A DNA stretch of 64,000 nucleotides, from NCBI GenBank assembly GCA_041394885.1, contig JAWKHI010000002.1:124001-188000 (forward strand), read 5' to 3'. The position numbers and the translations under genes were made by a program. Source of the stretch: DSOI01 sp041394885. Its GTDB lineage: Bacteria > Acidobacteriota > Terriglobia > Bryobacterales > Bryobacteraceae. Below the pieces are notes generated by a model. That model saw only the letters and a list, made by a program, of their open reading frames with translations. It had not been told where the DNA came from and did no database searches. Of the stretch, positions 8,752 through 18,774 are shown one piece after another; positions within the stretch are counted from its first letter, which is position 1; each line of letters opens with the position of its first letter.

Positions 8752-9741
8752 TTACCCTTCGGCTCCCATCCACTCCACGGTCCACTTCTTCTTGGCGATC
8801 TGATTCATAAGCTGCTCTTCGAAGTCCGAGGCCGTCCGAGGGTCGGGGTCGCTCTCCGATTCAGGCTGCCGCGTGAAGAGAGTGTCGGGAATCAGGATCG
8901 AAAATGTGAAGCCCGCCGGTCCGGGATTGAGCAGCGTGACGAATCCGTCGAGCACTCGCTGCACGGTACGGCTGCCCACCTCGAACCTGAACACTCGATC
9001 GCCAACCAAGTGCGCGGTGCAGCACGGAGTGGTCCGAAAACCCGCTGCCGACGTATCCACTGTCGTGGTCAGTTGCAGGCCGACGCCCAGCGCCTTCGGC
9101 CCGGCCGGGAGTGTCCAGGCGGGTTCCTCCGCTCTGCCGCACGCAACGTAAGGCTGTTCAGAGGGCCGCGCGTTACGGCGCTGCGCGAGCGACAGCGGGC
9201 GGTCCAACTGGCAGTTCAGAACCTGCGCCCGCGCCAGCCGAAGGCGCCGGCCGTTCTGCAAGTCTGCGCTGAGAACCGGATCGATTGGAAGCCTGTCCGG
9301 GGGCGGGCCAAGGCGCACCCAGCAGAAGACAGGTATCTCACGCAGACGGATCGCTCCACCGGGCAGGCAGATTCCGTCGCGTGTCTCCGATGCCTTCAAC
9401 AGCTTCTCGTCCGGATAGGAAACCGTCAGATCGAAGTACACAGCGCCACCGTAGCCATCGTTGGCCACCGGAGGCACCGGCTCCACTACCGTTTCTGCGA
9501 GCACGATCTCACGGCCCGAAGAATCGATGGCGTACCCGGACTGGATCGTCACCTGACGGTCGCCTTTCTTGCCGGTGATGGCGAAACCGCTGCCGATCCC
9601 CGGTTGGTGGAGGCTTTGATTGTGTAGCCAGCGCATCTGGCGGTGCAGCGCGTCAATGGCATCGAGATCGGACGCGAACAATCGCTGGCCGTTGAAGAAG
9701 CGGTTGCGTTCCACGGATCCGGCGGTATCGGTAAGCGGCAT
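8752..9741 (-). CDS. eCIS fibre-like paralogue with DTSAAGF beta domain
   Basis: 329 residues from the ATG at 9741, preceded by GAGGAGGAG. The N-terminus has the shared signature: RNRFFNGQRLFASDLDAID (about 12-30), a helix ALHRQMRWLHNQSLH, then QVTIQSGYAIDSSGREIVLA (about 63-82). The second half carries VDTSAAGFRTTP and further beta strands. The same DTSAAGF element occurs in the upstream frameshifted paralogue. The C-terminus is a short amphipathic tail (LMNQIAKKKWTVEWMG). A longer upstream reading frame exists, but it only overlaps the upstream gene in another frame. Fibre or decoration function is inference from context and beta-rich composition. Confidence 0.78.
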   Translation of the reverse strand: MPLTDTAGSVERNRFFNGQRLFASDLDAIDALHRQMRWLHNQSLHQPGIGSGFAITGKKGDRQVTIQSGYAIDSSGREIVLAETVVEPVPPVANDGYGGAVYFDLTVSYPDEKLLKASETRDGICLPGGAIRLREIPVFCWVRLGPPPDRLPIDPVLSADLQNGRRLRLARAQVLNCQLDRPLSLAQRRNARPSEQPYVACGRAEEPAWTLPAGPKALGVGLQLTTTVDTSAAGFRTTPCCTAHLVGDRVFRFEVGSRTVQRVLDGFVTLLNPGPAGFTFSILIPDTLFTRQPESESDPDPRTASDFEEQLMNQIAKKKWTVEWMGAEG

Positions 9742-9743
9742 GG

Positions 9744-12492
9744 TTATTTCTCCTCCTCTGCGCACGGGTCGACCTCCGCTGGATGTGCAGCCGGACATTC
9801 CGAGGCCCTCGGGAATTCGTTCTGGCAACCGGTCCAACAGACGGCGAGTTGCTGCCTCTGCGCGAACGTGGCAAATGCCCCCGCGAAGTCGGCATTGAAG
9901 GTGGTCACCAGCGACATCGTCTCCGGGCGGTAACGGCGGGGGCTGCCAGGTCCGGAGGGCGACAAGTAGACCCGCCTCGTTGGAGCGTCGATGACGAAGG
10001 CGTAAACAGAAGTGGTCAAGAACTGGCCGGAGAGCAAATCGAGCCCGTAGACGGTGGCGATGCGCGAGGAATCCACGCCCTCGGTGGACTCCAGCCGCAG
10101 CAGCGGTTGCGACGGCGGGTACGGCGCGACAGCGGCCAGACCCAGTATTCCGCCGTCGATCCAATCGCGATCGGCGATTCCGTCGCCGGCCGATGCCGCC
10201 GGGTAGAGAACGATCGTCGAACCTTCCATTTCCTGGACGTAGCCGCTGGCTGAGTTGTCCGCATAGTGTGTCAGCGGAGCGACCAAATCACCCTCCCGGA
10301 CATCAATAGAGCGGTCGACTTTGATCTTTGCCGGGTCGCCGGGATTCACGCTGGCAAGCAGCGCCGTGTCGCGGTAGTGCACCACGCCGAGCTGGTCACC
10401 CGTCTGCAAACCGTCGAGTGCCGGTTGCAGCGTAACGGCATTGCCCGTCACTGCCTGAACGGATGCCACGGTCCCTGGAACGGCCCCACCGCCGAGGCGA
10501 ATCACCATGTCCCCAGCCTTGAGCGCGCCCGCTTCGGCGATCCGCACCGCATCCGGCTCCTGCACCACCACCGTCGCTACCCCGGGGAACATCCCGATGG
10601 CGAGCGTATCCAGACGCTGCAGATCCGGCAACGGCGTTTCGAGAGTCACCGCGGTCCCCGACACTGCTTTCACAACCGCCGTCACGGCTTCGAACCCGTC
10701 CCCGTCGCGCGCTACCACGAAGGCGGACACTGGAACCGCGTCAGCCCGGCCGGCCTCGATCTTGAGCGGATCCACGCTGGTGGCCGGCTGGTTCACGGTG
10801 GTTGACCCGAGCCAGTTCGCTGCTACCAATGAGGCGCCGTCGGGCAGCGGCAGGGGAGCGCGAAGCGTCAGTTCCTTTTTCCCCTGGTCCACCTTCTCGA
10901 TTGTGGTTATCGTTTTCCGGTCGGCCGTCGAAACGACAAAATCGCCCTCGCTGAACGGACCTGTGGTTCCCACCTTCACCACCGATCCAGGCGATTGCGG
11001 CTGAAGATCGGTAACCACGATCGCCGTGCGCACGAGCGACATTTTCTTCATGGCCAACAGCGTCGCGGCCGACAGCGGCGGTTCCACATGGATCGTGTCT
11101 TCCGTCCGTTTCTTGATCGTGCTCACGCCGCCCAGGGGCTCGCCATCCTTGTCGACGTGTACGGCCAGTGCTCCTTCGTCAAACTCGTGCGCCGCCGTGC
11201 TCAGCACCACTTCAGTCGCCGTCGCACTCTTCACTTCCACCGAGCCGCTACGCGGCGCGAACCCGAGTCTGTCTCCCGGCTTCCAATCGGGAAAGGGCTG
11301 CTGCACTTTCAACCGGCCGCGCGATGTCCCGCCGACGAGTGTGGCCATCGAATCCGACAGGCGAACCAGAATATCGTTTTTCTTGATCGCCACAGGCGCC
11401 GTGAAAGAAACCAGGACGCCCGGATTGGCGGGAGCAACCGACGTCACCTTCGCGGTACGCGGCGCGTTGCCCAGAGCGAGTACGGTCTTCCCGGGTTCAA
11501 CGCTGGCCGGAATAGGAGCGGCGAGCGTCAGGTTGACGCCAGACTGCTGCTCGATGAAGACAGCCGAACTGCCGCGCGGGCGCAACAAAGCCACGGCGTC
11601 TAACTTTCGGAACATCGAACTATCCTCAAGCGTGATCCGCACCCGGCCACCGGCATCGGCGGAGACCTTGGACACCCGCCCGATCGCAGTCGCGGCCGGA
11701 TACCGCCGCCGCGCGATTTCGGCCATCAATAGCCGAAACGTAAATCCGTCAACGGTCTGGTTGGCCAGCTGCGGGAAGAACGCCGGCGCTAACTCGGCCT
11801 TGTCCAGTTCCCACGACGGCGTTTCGAGCGTGGCGAAGTAGTTCGGCGTCGCCGTGAATCCGGCGGCGGAGGTATCGATGTGGGTCTGCACGCCCACAAC
11901 CTTCTTGCTGAGCCCCCCTCGTCCGTCGGGTTCGTCGATCTCCCAACGCTCCCAAGGTGTGTTTCCGCGAATCGTTGCGCCCCGTGCCAGGCGCGGTCTC
12001 GCGATGGGCCTCGCAATGCTGGGCCGGTAACTCAGGTCGCGGACACCGTCGTCGACCCGGGCCAGTATCACGCCGCCGGTACGTTCGAAACTGCCATCCA
12101 CTTGCCAGACCAGTTCGGTGTCGGTCCGGCGATTCCGGCGGACTGCAGCCTGGATCGCTCCGCTTGAGTGGCAGGAGGACTCCGCCGCCCTCGCGCAACC
12201 GGATGACAAGCGCCGCCGCCTGCGATGGTGCTTCGATGTCGCCAGGCCCGCGCGAGCACCGCCGGACGTCCCACGCAGTCGTACGCCAGTCCGCAGGCCA
12301 CCGTCAACACCAACGGGTTCGTGCTCACCGTTACGTCCAGACGATGCGCCGCCGGTACTCCGTGCAGCGCCTGATTGTGCAGCCGGGCGCGGAGCGTATC
12401 CAGCCGGTCCTGATCGCGAAAGTCACGGGATCGCAGCGTCTGCCCTGCCAGTGCCTGAGCCGCAGCATTTCGGGAGTGTAGCGGGCGCTCAT
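9744..12492 (-). CDS. large beta-repeat eCIS fibre-like protein, frameshifted near the 5' end
   Basis: The true start is the ATG at 12492 (ATGA overlap with the baseplate gene stop); it reads MSARYTPEMLRLRHWQG. The frame is then lost. Homology to the neighbouring paralogues continues in a second frame (GQTLRSRDFRDQDRLDTLRA ... VACGLAYDCVGRPAVLA). It probably moves to a third stretch (LVIRLREGGGVLLPL) before the long open frame from about 12150 to 9744. Shifts lie near 12442-12445, 12236-12255 and 12117-12170. The long part has DTSAAGFTATPNYFATLE and then tandem beta units of roughly 70-80 residues (VTLETPLPDLQRLDTLAIG, VTLQPALDGLQTGDQLGV), typical of fibre shafts. The full product would be about 910 residues. 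The shifts may be sequence errors or real inactivation. Confidence 0.7.
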
Positions 12493-14618
12493 GACCAAAC
12501 CACCTCGATTTCGTGCCGCCCCGAGGCAACAAGCCACGTCGCGGGCAGGCATAGATTGGCGCACGAGGGGCCGCAGCCCTCGGCGAAGAACTGGAGTTCC
12601 AGAACGCAGTCCACCCCGGGGACCTCGTCAATCGTTTGCAGTACTTCGGAGCGAAACACGTCGCGCCCGAATGGCCAGCCCTTGCCCTCCGGGCCTCCCC
12701 GCAGCGGATGGAAGAACGCATCGATGGCGGCGGAAACATCGCGCCCCAGCCTTGTCTTGTCGATCCCTTCGAATCCGCGGACGCGCGCTTTCACCGCGAC
12801 CTCAAGATAGTTCGGACCCACCACCACGACCCGCGTTCCGATGATCCGCCGCCGTTCGAGCCTCGCGGCCACCGCTGCAAGTAGGCCCGCATCCGGTGAC
12901 GGCCGTGGTCCGGGCATGGCCGGGACGACAATCACCGTTACGACACCGGGCGCCGTCACGCAGTCCAGTCCCGGGTAGAGATTCGGGATCGCCGTCACTC
13001 TCGCGATCTGGGTGCCCGGCGTTTCCGCTGCGATCGTTTCGAAATCGCGGACCGTGATCGCTCGCAGGCTCGCCTCACGCAATTCGATGGCACGGCCGAT
13101 GGCGTGCGCAAGCGATTCGGCGGATTGCCCGCTCTCGATTTCAATCTGACCGCCCGCCGTGACAGTACCGGCGCCAGGATCTTTGACCATGGCGAGGTTG
13201 CGCGGGCTGGCGGCGATGCGAGTGATGCTGGCGGATCCCGAGCCGGCCAAGGTCGCGTCGCCCTGAACCAGCACGATCGATCCGGAGGGAAATGTCCGCC
13301 CGCGTTCCCCATCGCCGCAGCGGACCACGCCGGTGGCAGGGTCGAGTTCATAGTGCGCCGAATCCCGCGTGGAAGCGGTGAAGCCGTCCACGCGGTTCCA
13401 TGAGCGCCATGTCCCGCCCTCCAGGCTGTACAGCCGGACGCTCGCCTCGATCAACGGATGCCGCGGAAAAATCAACGCCTGGTTTGGCTCGGCGTTCCCC
13501 GTGCCTGCCTGCACCGCTTCGAGCGTCACGCTTCCGGCGGTGGACGCCGTCGGCGTGACCAATCCCAGCACGCGGACCGAGGGCGCATCGCCGCGCGGTG
13601 ATTCGAACGTCAATTCCGAAATCGAACCCGCTGCCACTTTGAAGACCACGCTGACTAAATCACCCGGCGACGCCGTGCCGCTCACCGCCGCACCCTTGGC
13701 GATCGGCCACGTCTGCCACATTGGAACGGCCTGCTCCACCTCGGCCGCGTTCATGAGAACGCGGCGCGCCAACGGAGGCGCGTCGTAGCCGCCCGAGGCG
13801 AAGCGGCATCGCAGATAATACCGCGGCACGGAAATCTTCCCGGCAGCCAACGGCGACATCGCCGAGGGGACCCGAACCCGCACGGCGCCGTCCAAGGTCA
13901 GTGATCGTGTATCGTCCTGCTGTGCCGCCGCCACCCAGCCCCCCGCGGTGAAGCACTCCCACTCCAAACGGACGCTGTGGTGCGGAGGCAGCGAGGCGGA
14001 TCCCGATTCCTCGATCAAACGCTTGCGCTCATCTTGCCCCGTGCGGCCGCCCTGGAAAGCCAGATACAGGCTCACCCATTCGCCCGGCGGCAGTGCCGCG
14101 TCAAAGCCCAAATAGAACTCGACGCCCGGCTCTGGGCTCTCGCCGAATAGCGCCACTGGTTCGCGCCGCTCCCGAGCGGCGGTCAGATCCTGGAAGCCGG
14201 CCGCAACGCGGCGCTGCAGAGTCTGAAGCCGACCAGCCGCGATACTGATGCAGGCGGTGGACCTGCAATACACGACCGTGCCATCCAAGCCTGTTCCGGA
14301 GAACTCGGCGCCTGCCGGCAGCCTTACCGGATCCGGCGTGTGAGAGTGCCGCAACTCGAGCACGCCGACGGACGACCGGGGCGGCGAGGGTCGAATGCCG
14401 AGCAAAGCCAGGAACTGGAGCTTGTGCGAGTCCGGAATCCGATTGAGACGGTAAATGTCCATCTCCGCCACGAACGCGAACAACTCCATCAGCGTGATGC
14501 CCGGATCGGAGGCGTTATGGTCGGTCCATTCCGGCGCGTAGAGAGGAACCAGCGCGCGGCCCTGCTCTACAAGGTCGGCCCAGCGCCGGTCGTCGAGATT
14601 GGGAAGTGGGATCGGCAT
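12489..14618 (-). CDS. gpJ-like baseplate assembly protein (TIGR02243 type, Afp12-like position)
   Basis: 709 residues. The N-terminus carries the hallmark of the putative baseplate assembly family: NLDDRRWADLVEQGRALVPL (about 7-26), WTDHNASDPGITLMELFAFV (about 31-50) and YRLNRIPDSHKLQFLALLGI. The C-terminal part has RDFETIAAETPGTQIARV, VTVIVVPAMPG and FFHPLRGGPEGKGWPFGRDV, as in gpJ wedge proteins. It is the second, smaller of two such genes; eCIS clusters usually carry two (Afp11/Afp12-like). The ATG overlaps nothing upstream but lies 4 bases after the larger baseplate gene. The role is baseplate wedge assembly around the hub, known for the family. Confidence 0.9.
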   Translation of the reverse strand: MPIPLPNLDDRRWADLVEQGRALVPLYAPEWTDHNASDPGITLMELFAFVAEMDIYRLNRIPDSHKLQFLALLGIRPSPPRSSVGVLELRHSHTPDPVRLPAGAEFSGTGLDGTVVYCRSTACISIAAGRLQTLQRRVAAGFQDLTAARERREPVALFGESPEPGVEFYLGFDAALPPGEWVSLYLAFQGGRTGQDERKRLIEESGSASLPPHHSVRLEWECFTAGGWVAAAQQDDTRSLTLDGAVRVRVPSAMSPLAAGKISVPRYYLRCRFASGGYDAPPLARRVLMNAAEVEQAVPMWQTWPIAKGAAVSGTASPGDLVSVVFKVAAGSISELTFESPRGDAPSVRVLGLVTPTASTAGSVTLEAVQAGTGNAEPNQALIFPRHPLIEASVRLYSLEGGTWRSWNRVDGFTASTRDSAHYELDPATGVVRCGDGERGRTFPSGSIVLVQGDATLAGSGSASITRIAASPRNLAMVKDPGAGTVTAGGQIEIESGQSAESLAHAIGRAIELREASLRAITVRDFETIAAETPGTQIARVTAIPNLYPGLDCVTAPGVVTVIVVPAMPGPRPSPDAGLLAAVAARLERRRIIGTRVVVVGPNYLEVAVKARVRGFEGIDKTRLGRDVSAAIDAFFHPLRGGPEGKGWPFGRDVFRSEVLQTIDEVPGVDCVLELQFFAEGCGPSCANLCLPATWLVASGRHEIEVVWS

Positions 14619-14621
14619 GAG

Positions 14622-17600
14622 CTAAGGCCTCGATTCCCGCAGCAGGAATGTGATCGCACCGGCCGCCACGATCTCGGTGTCGTCCACCGGCAGTGACTCC
14701 CCTTGCGGAACGCCGTCGCGGAAAAGCGTGAGTTCTTCCACGTAGTCCAGCCCCTCGGTACGCTCGAGCACCGCGGCCATATCGGAAAGATAAACGTCGC
14801 GCCCCAGGTCCCATCCTTGTCCCCCAGGACCGCCCGTCAGCGGATGGAGGAAACGTTCAAGCGCCGCGCGGGCTCGCCTCTCCACCGTGCCTGACTCGCT
14901 CGGGTCCACCGCGGCGATGATCGCCGAAACGTCCACCGGAAGATACACCGGCCCCGTCACCTGAATCCTGTGCAGCGCCGCCAGATCGGCTGGAGCACGC
15001 TCTTCGAGGAAACGGCGCACGTGCTCGCGAAGCGCGAAGGAAGGGTACGGCCTCGCGTCCTCCGAGCGCGGCACGATGAGTAGCGTTACCCAACCCGGAC
15101 GTAGCGCGCCCGATGGGTGGCGTCCGGGAACGGCGCGAGCGATGGCCACCGCCGGCGACGCCTCCATTACAAGCGTCTCGTAGCCTCCGGCATCGATAGC
15201 ACGGCCGCGATGCCGAATCGTGCGCGGACCCCGGTCTAGGATCGCCTCCGGCATCTCGCCGTCCGCGCCGCCTTCGGCCGCTCGGGGATTGAACACGGCC
15301 TCTATACCGGGAATAACTCCCAGCAGTTGCGTAATGGCGCGCGCGGCCACGTTTCCGCCGGACCCGCCGCCGGAGCTGATTTCGCGAATCAGTATAGCCG
15401 CCCCGGCCGGGGGTACGCGGCCAGTCGTTCCGTCGCCGAAATGCAGCCGGCCCAGCGCGCGATCGAGCGCGTAGTGCCGGTCGCCGGCGGCGGAGAAGAA
15501 GAGATGTTCCCGGTTTTCCCAGCGCACCCAGACTTCCGTCACTTGCTTCTGGCGATTCCGGCGCAGGCGCAACACTCCGCGCGTAACGTCCGGGCCGGTA
15601 CCTTCGCGGCTCAGCAGCAGTTCGAGGTCGCGCACGGCTTCCAGGCTGCCCGAGAAAATCTCCATCGCCAGGATGCGCCATTCGACATTCGCGCGCGCCC
15701 CATTCAATTCGCGGACCTCGATTTGATCGCCGCCGAGGATCGGCGTGTGCGGAACCGAAAAGGCCTGGTTGGGCGTGCCGTTGCTCGTTCCCACCGGGAG
15801 ATCCCGCATCGTGCGGCGCTCCGTGGCCCAAACGGCATTCGGGTAAATGCCGCTGAACACCGGTTGCCCCGGCGGGCCGTCTTCCTCCAGCCGGCCGCGG
15901 ATCCAATAGAGCGATGTGCCGAACCGGGCCAACGCGGCGTCGCCGGCCTGCGCCAGCACGTTGACAATTCCGGGCCGGCGAAGATTCCCGGTCTCATCCC
16001 GCGCCGTCAGGCGACGCCACGCAAAGCCATCCCAATGTTCCCAAACCAGCACCGGCCCGGCCGGCTCGCCCCAAACCTCTTCGACGTCAAAAAAGATCCC
16101 CAGCTGATCGGCTGGCGGCTTCTTGTCGAAGCCCATGTAGAGCACCGGCGTCACGTCGGACACGCGCTCGAAAGGCAGGAAGGTCGTGCCCGGCCAGATT
16201 GCCTCCTGCGTGTGGTCGCGATAGGTGAAATCGTTGTACGCGATTACCTGCTCCGGAGAGAACGGACCGTACTGCCACGTGTACCCGATCTGAAACGAGG
16301 CGAGTACCGGCGGCTGCGTAACGAGATACGTAAACCGGCTGCCCCCCGATCCTCCGTTGATCACCACCTCGCCCGTGTTGAACTTCACTTCCTGCCGGAA
16401 CCCATAGGTCCCGCTTTGCAGCCGCGCGCGCACCCACAACGCCTCCTCGCCGTTCACACTCACTGCAACCAAATCGATCGGGACCGTGAATTCGATAACC
16501 TCCGTGCGGTCGAGGTCGATCCGGGAATCGGCGAAGTTGGACCTTACCGCCAGCGGAGCCCACTGCCGGCCGTTCCAGTATTCCCATTCGAGCTTGTGTG
16601 TCAGCTCCTCCGGACTTCCTGAGATGCCGCCCTGGTCCTGTGGCGAGAGTGTCCGCGCGAGGTAGATGCGAACCTTCGCGCCCGGCTTGGCAAACGCTTC
16701 CTCGTTCGAGAAATAGAAAGCCGTGCCGGGCTGCGGCTGTTGGCCCAGCGCATAGAACGGCTTGGAAACGTCGAGAGCGGTTCCGTCGGCGAATGCCTTG
16801 TCCGGCGTCAAGCCTTCAACAGCTATGGCCATGTCCACCGCGGACTTCGTTTGCGAAGGCGATTCCTTCGGCATCAGTGTCGCATCGGGCCCGGAGAATC
16901 GGATCCCGGCGAACGTTACGTTGTATCGATAAGGCCGTGTGAAATCCACGTTCGGGATGCTGTAGAAGCCGGCGTCGTCCGTCTGGGGCGATGTGTGCGC
17001 CGGCTGCCCGGGCTGTGCGGGGTCGATCAATTGCACCACGGCTCCCTTCACCGGCTGGCCGGCTTCGTTGCTCACGATTCCCTCGAGCGAAGGCGCAGCC
17101 GGGAGACTCGCGACAGACGAAAACACGATCGCCTTCGTTTTGGAAACGCGCGGTTCAGCTACACGCAGCCGTCCTTGCAGCGCACGATCCACCGAACTCG
17201 CGATGCGTACGCTGTCTACTTGAGGAAGTGCTTCTCCGGGATCCGGAGGCAGCGGGTCGGCGAGCCGCCCGCGGAGCCAGAAGCCTTCCACGCCGTTCAC
17301 CTTCGTTTTGCCGGCCTGAGCGCAGTCGGCCCGCAGAATGTAGTGGCCGCTTTGCGACAGCCCGTCGGTGCTATCCAGGTCGTCGCTTTGTGACCCGCAT
17401 TCCGGGCTCGAGGACAGAAACCCGCGCCACACCGTGCCGTCCCAATATTCCCAGACGATCTCGAGCGCGTTCGACGACGGCGTGGCCACCTCGAATTCCA
17501 CCGCCAGTTCCACGTTTCCCGCCAGCGCCAGCAGTACCGGATGCGACAGATACAGTTGATGCGGCGTGGGCTTGCGGAGTTCCGTCGAGAAGGGTTGAAC

Positions 17601-18074
17601 CGGCTTGCCCGCGAGGAAGTCCTCGGAATGGTCGATATACTCGTCGCGCCCGGGCCAAAGGCTGAACAACTGCATCAACTTTCCGGCCGTAACACCGGCT
17701 GCCTGTTCTGTTTCAAACAAAATCTGCTGGCTTCCGCCAGGAGCCGGCGGAGCCGCCACGGGAGTATGCGCCGGAGCCGATCCGCCCGCCGACTGAGCCG
17801 AGAGCTGAAACACGATCGGCGCGCGTGCCGCCTGTGTCGCGATCGGTCCCAGCCCGGCGAGGTCGAGAAACGCGAGCTTGTTCTTGGCTGGCGCCTGGTT
17901 CAAACGCTGTACCACCGCTTCGAGATATCGCGCGCAGACCGCCGCCAAGGCATGACCGGCGCTCTTTTCCGGAGCCAGCCACTGCGGCGTGTAGCCAAGC
18001 CGCCGCGCCAACACCGCCTCCAGGATCTGGCGCGCGTCGCGGCGATCGGGCTCGATCTGCGGTTTTGCGATCAA
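14622..18074 (-). CDS. large gpJ-like baseplate protein with inserted carboxypeptidase-regulatory-like domain (Afp11-like position)
   Basis: About 1150 residues. I place the start at a TTG (18074) that overlaps the gp25 stop as TTGA and has GAGGAGGGG at good spacing. The long reading frame upstream of it lies inside gp25. The C-terminal third has gpJ features: GGYETLVMEASPAVAIARAV, VTLLIVPRSEDARPYPSF and FLHPLTGGPGGQGWDLGRDV. The middle contains three YW(D/N)GxxW-type elements (VWEYWDGTVW, EWEYWNGRQW, VWEHWDGFAW). A carboxypeptidase-regulatory-like beta domain sits at about 329-400 (LEGIVSNEAGQPVKGAVVQL, then GFYSIPNVDF). Family knowledge: this protein forms the baseplate wedge. The extra beta domain is unusual and may decorate the particle. 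Confidence 0.9.
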   Translation of the reverse strand: MIAKPQIEPDRRDARQILEAVLARRLGYTPQWLAPEKSAGHALAAVCARYLEAVVQRLNQAPAKNKLAFLDLAGLGPIATQAARAPIVFQLSAQSAGGSAPAHTPVAAPPAPGGSQQILFETEQAAGVTAGKLMQLFSLWPGRDEYIDHSEDFLAGKPVQPFSTELRKPTPHQLYLSHPVLLALAGNVELAVEFEVATPSSNALEIVWEYWDGTVWRGFLSSSPECGSQSDDLDSTDGLSQSGHYILRADCAQAGKTKVNGVEGFWLRGRLADPLPPDPGEALPQVDSVRIASSVDRALQGRLRVAEPRVSKTKAIVFSSVASLPAAPSLEGIVSNEAGQPVKGAVVQLIDPAQPGQPAHTSPQTDDAGFYSIPNVDFTRPYRYNVTFAGIRFSGPDATLMPKESPSQTKSAVDMAIAVEGLTPDKAFADGTALDVSKPFYALGQQPQPGTAFYFSNEEAFAKPGAKVRIYLARTLSPQDQGGISGSPEELTHKLEWEYWNGRQWAPLAVRSNFADSRIDLDRTEVIEFTVPIDLVAVSVNGEEALWVRARLQSGTYGFRQEVKFNTGEVVINGGSGGSRFTYLVTQPPVLASFQIGYTWQYGPFSPEQVIAYNDFTYRDHTQEAIWPGTTFLPFERVSDVTPVLYMGFDKKPPADQLGIFFDVEEVWGEPAGPVLVWEHWDGFAWRRLTARDETGNLRRPGIVNVLAQAGDAALARFGTSLYWIRGRLEEDGPPGQPVFSGIYPNAVWATERRTMRDLPVGTSNGTPNQAFSVPHTPILGGDQIEVRELNGARANVEWRILAMEIFSGSLEAVRDLELLLSREGTGPDVTRGVLRLRRNRQKQVTEVWVRWENREHLFFSAAGDRHYALDRALGRLHFGDGTTGRVPPAGAAILIREISSGGGSGGNVAARAITQLLGVIPGIEAVFNPRAAEGGADGEMPEAILDRGPRTIRHRGRAIDAGGYETLVMEASPAVAIARAVPGRHPSGALRPGWVTLLIVPRSEDARPYPSFALREHVRRFLEERAPADLAALHRIQVTGPVYLPVDVSAIIAAVDPSESGTVERRARAALERFLHPLTGGPGGQGWDLGRDVYLSDMAAVLERTEGLDYVEELTLFRDGVPQGESLPVDDTEIVAAGAITFLLRESRP

Positions 18075-18481
18075 CGGGCAGACCCCTCCTCGAGGTAGAA
18101 CGGATACACCAGGTTGTGATGCGAGTTGGTTATTCGGATCCGGTACCGCACTTCGATCACGGCTTTGCCTTCGTCCGGAACCGCCGTTACCGTCACACGC
18201 TCCACATCGATGCGCGGCTCCCAATCGACGAGCGCTTCTTCCACCCGGACGCGCAGGGACTCGAGCGTTGCCGGCGTCATCGGCTCGAAGACGAACGTGC
18301 TGAGCCCGGCGCCGAATTCGGGACGCATCACGCGCTCGCCGGGATCGGTGCCCAGGATGATGAGAATGGCCTGCCGCACGTCTTCCTCGAAGGCGGCCGT
18401 GTCTGTGCGGCCGCTCTTTTCGCAAACAGGGAAAGCCCAGCCGGCTCCGAGAAACGCGGGCGTGATTATGGGCCGGTTCAT
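18071..18481 (-). CDS. gp25-like baseplate wedge protein
   Basis: 136 residues from the ATG at 18481, preceded by GTGGGAGG. The sequence is a textbook gp25/W-like protein: AFEEDVRQAILIILGTDPGE followed by RVMRPEFGAGL, then VRVEEALVDWEPRIDVERVT and a terminal strand set with IEVRYRI. In T4 and eCIS, gp25 is part of the wedge ring that triggers sheath contraction. It sits between the PAAR gene and the large baseplate gene, whose start overlaps its stop. Confidence 0.93.
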   Translation of the reverse strand: MNRPIITPAFLGAGWAFPVCEKSGRTDTAAFEEDVRQAILIILGTDPGERVMRPEFGAGLSTFVFEPMTPATLESLRVRVEEALVDWEPRIDVERVTVTAVPDEGKAVIEVRYRIRITNSHHNLVYPFYLEEGSAR

Positions 18482-18482
18482 G

Positions 18483-18764
18483 TCAGCCTCCCACTTCGAC
18501 GAGAAACATGCCCATGATGATCGGCGCGCCACACCCGCTCATATCGCCCATTCGCGCAGCCGGGCGTCCGCCGATCAAAACCGTGGCGCTTCCCTTTACG
18601 ATCGGCGAAGGCGGATGCGGACCGGCCGTGGGTGGCATCGAACAGGCGTGCATATCGCCCACCACCGCCGCCGGCATCCCGCCGATCAGCACGGTGGGTA
18701 CGCCCGGCCCGGTCACCACGCCCGGGTGGCCCGTGGGATCTCCAACTCTGGCTGCTGCTGGCAT
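18483..18764 (-). CDS. PAAR-domain spike tip protein
   Basis: 93 residues. It has the repeated PAAR signature: PAAARVGDPTGHPG at the N-terminus, GMPAAVVGDMHACSMPP in the middle and GRPAARMGDMSGCGAPI near the C-terminus. PAAR proteins form the sharp cone on the trimeric spike of contractile injection systems and bind a metal through His/Cys residues, several of which are visible here. It stands alone, without a toxin extension. It is followed by gp25 with a 1-base gap and preceded by the gpV-like spike gene, the standard eCIS order. Confidence 0.95.
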   Translation of the reverse strand: MPAAARVGDPTGHPGVVTGPGVPTVLIGGMPAAVVGDMHACSMPPTAGPHPPSPIVKGSATVLIGGRPAARMGDMSGCGAPIIMGMFLVEVGG

Positions 18765-18774
18765 TCGCTTCTCC

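Noticed and set aside
9742..10164. Upstream extension of the 329-residue fibre-like protein
   Set aside because: It lies inside another gene in a different frame; ATG 9741 has GAGGAGGAG upstream.
18075..18425. Upstream extension of the large baseplate gene to 18425
   Set aside because: It lies inside gp25 and has no homology; the TTG at 18074 has a good Shine-Dalgarno.
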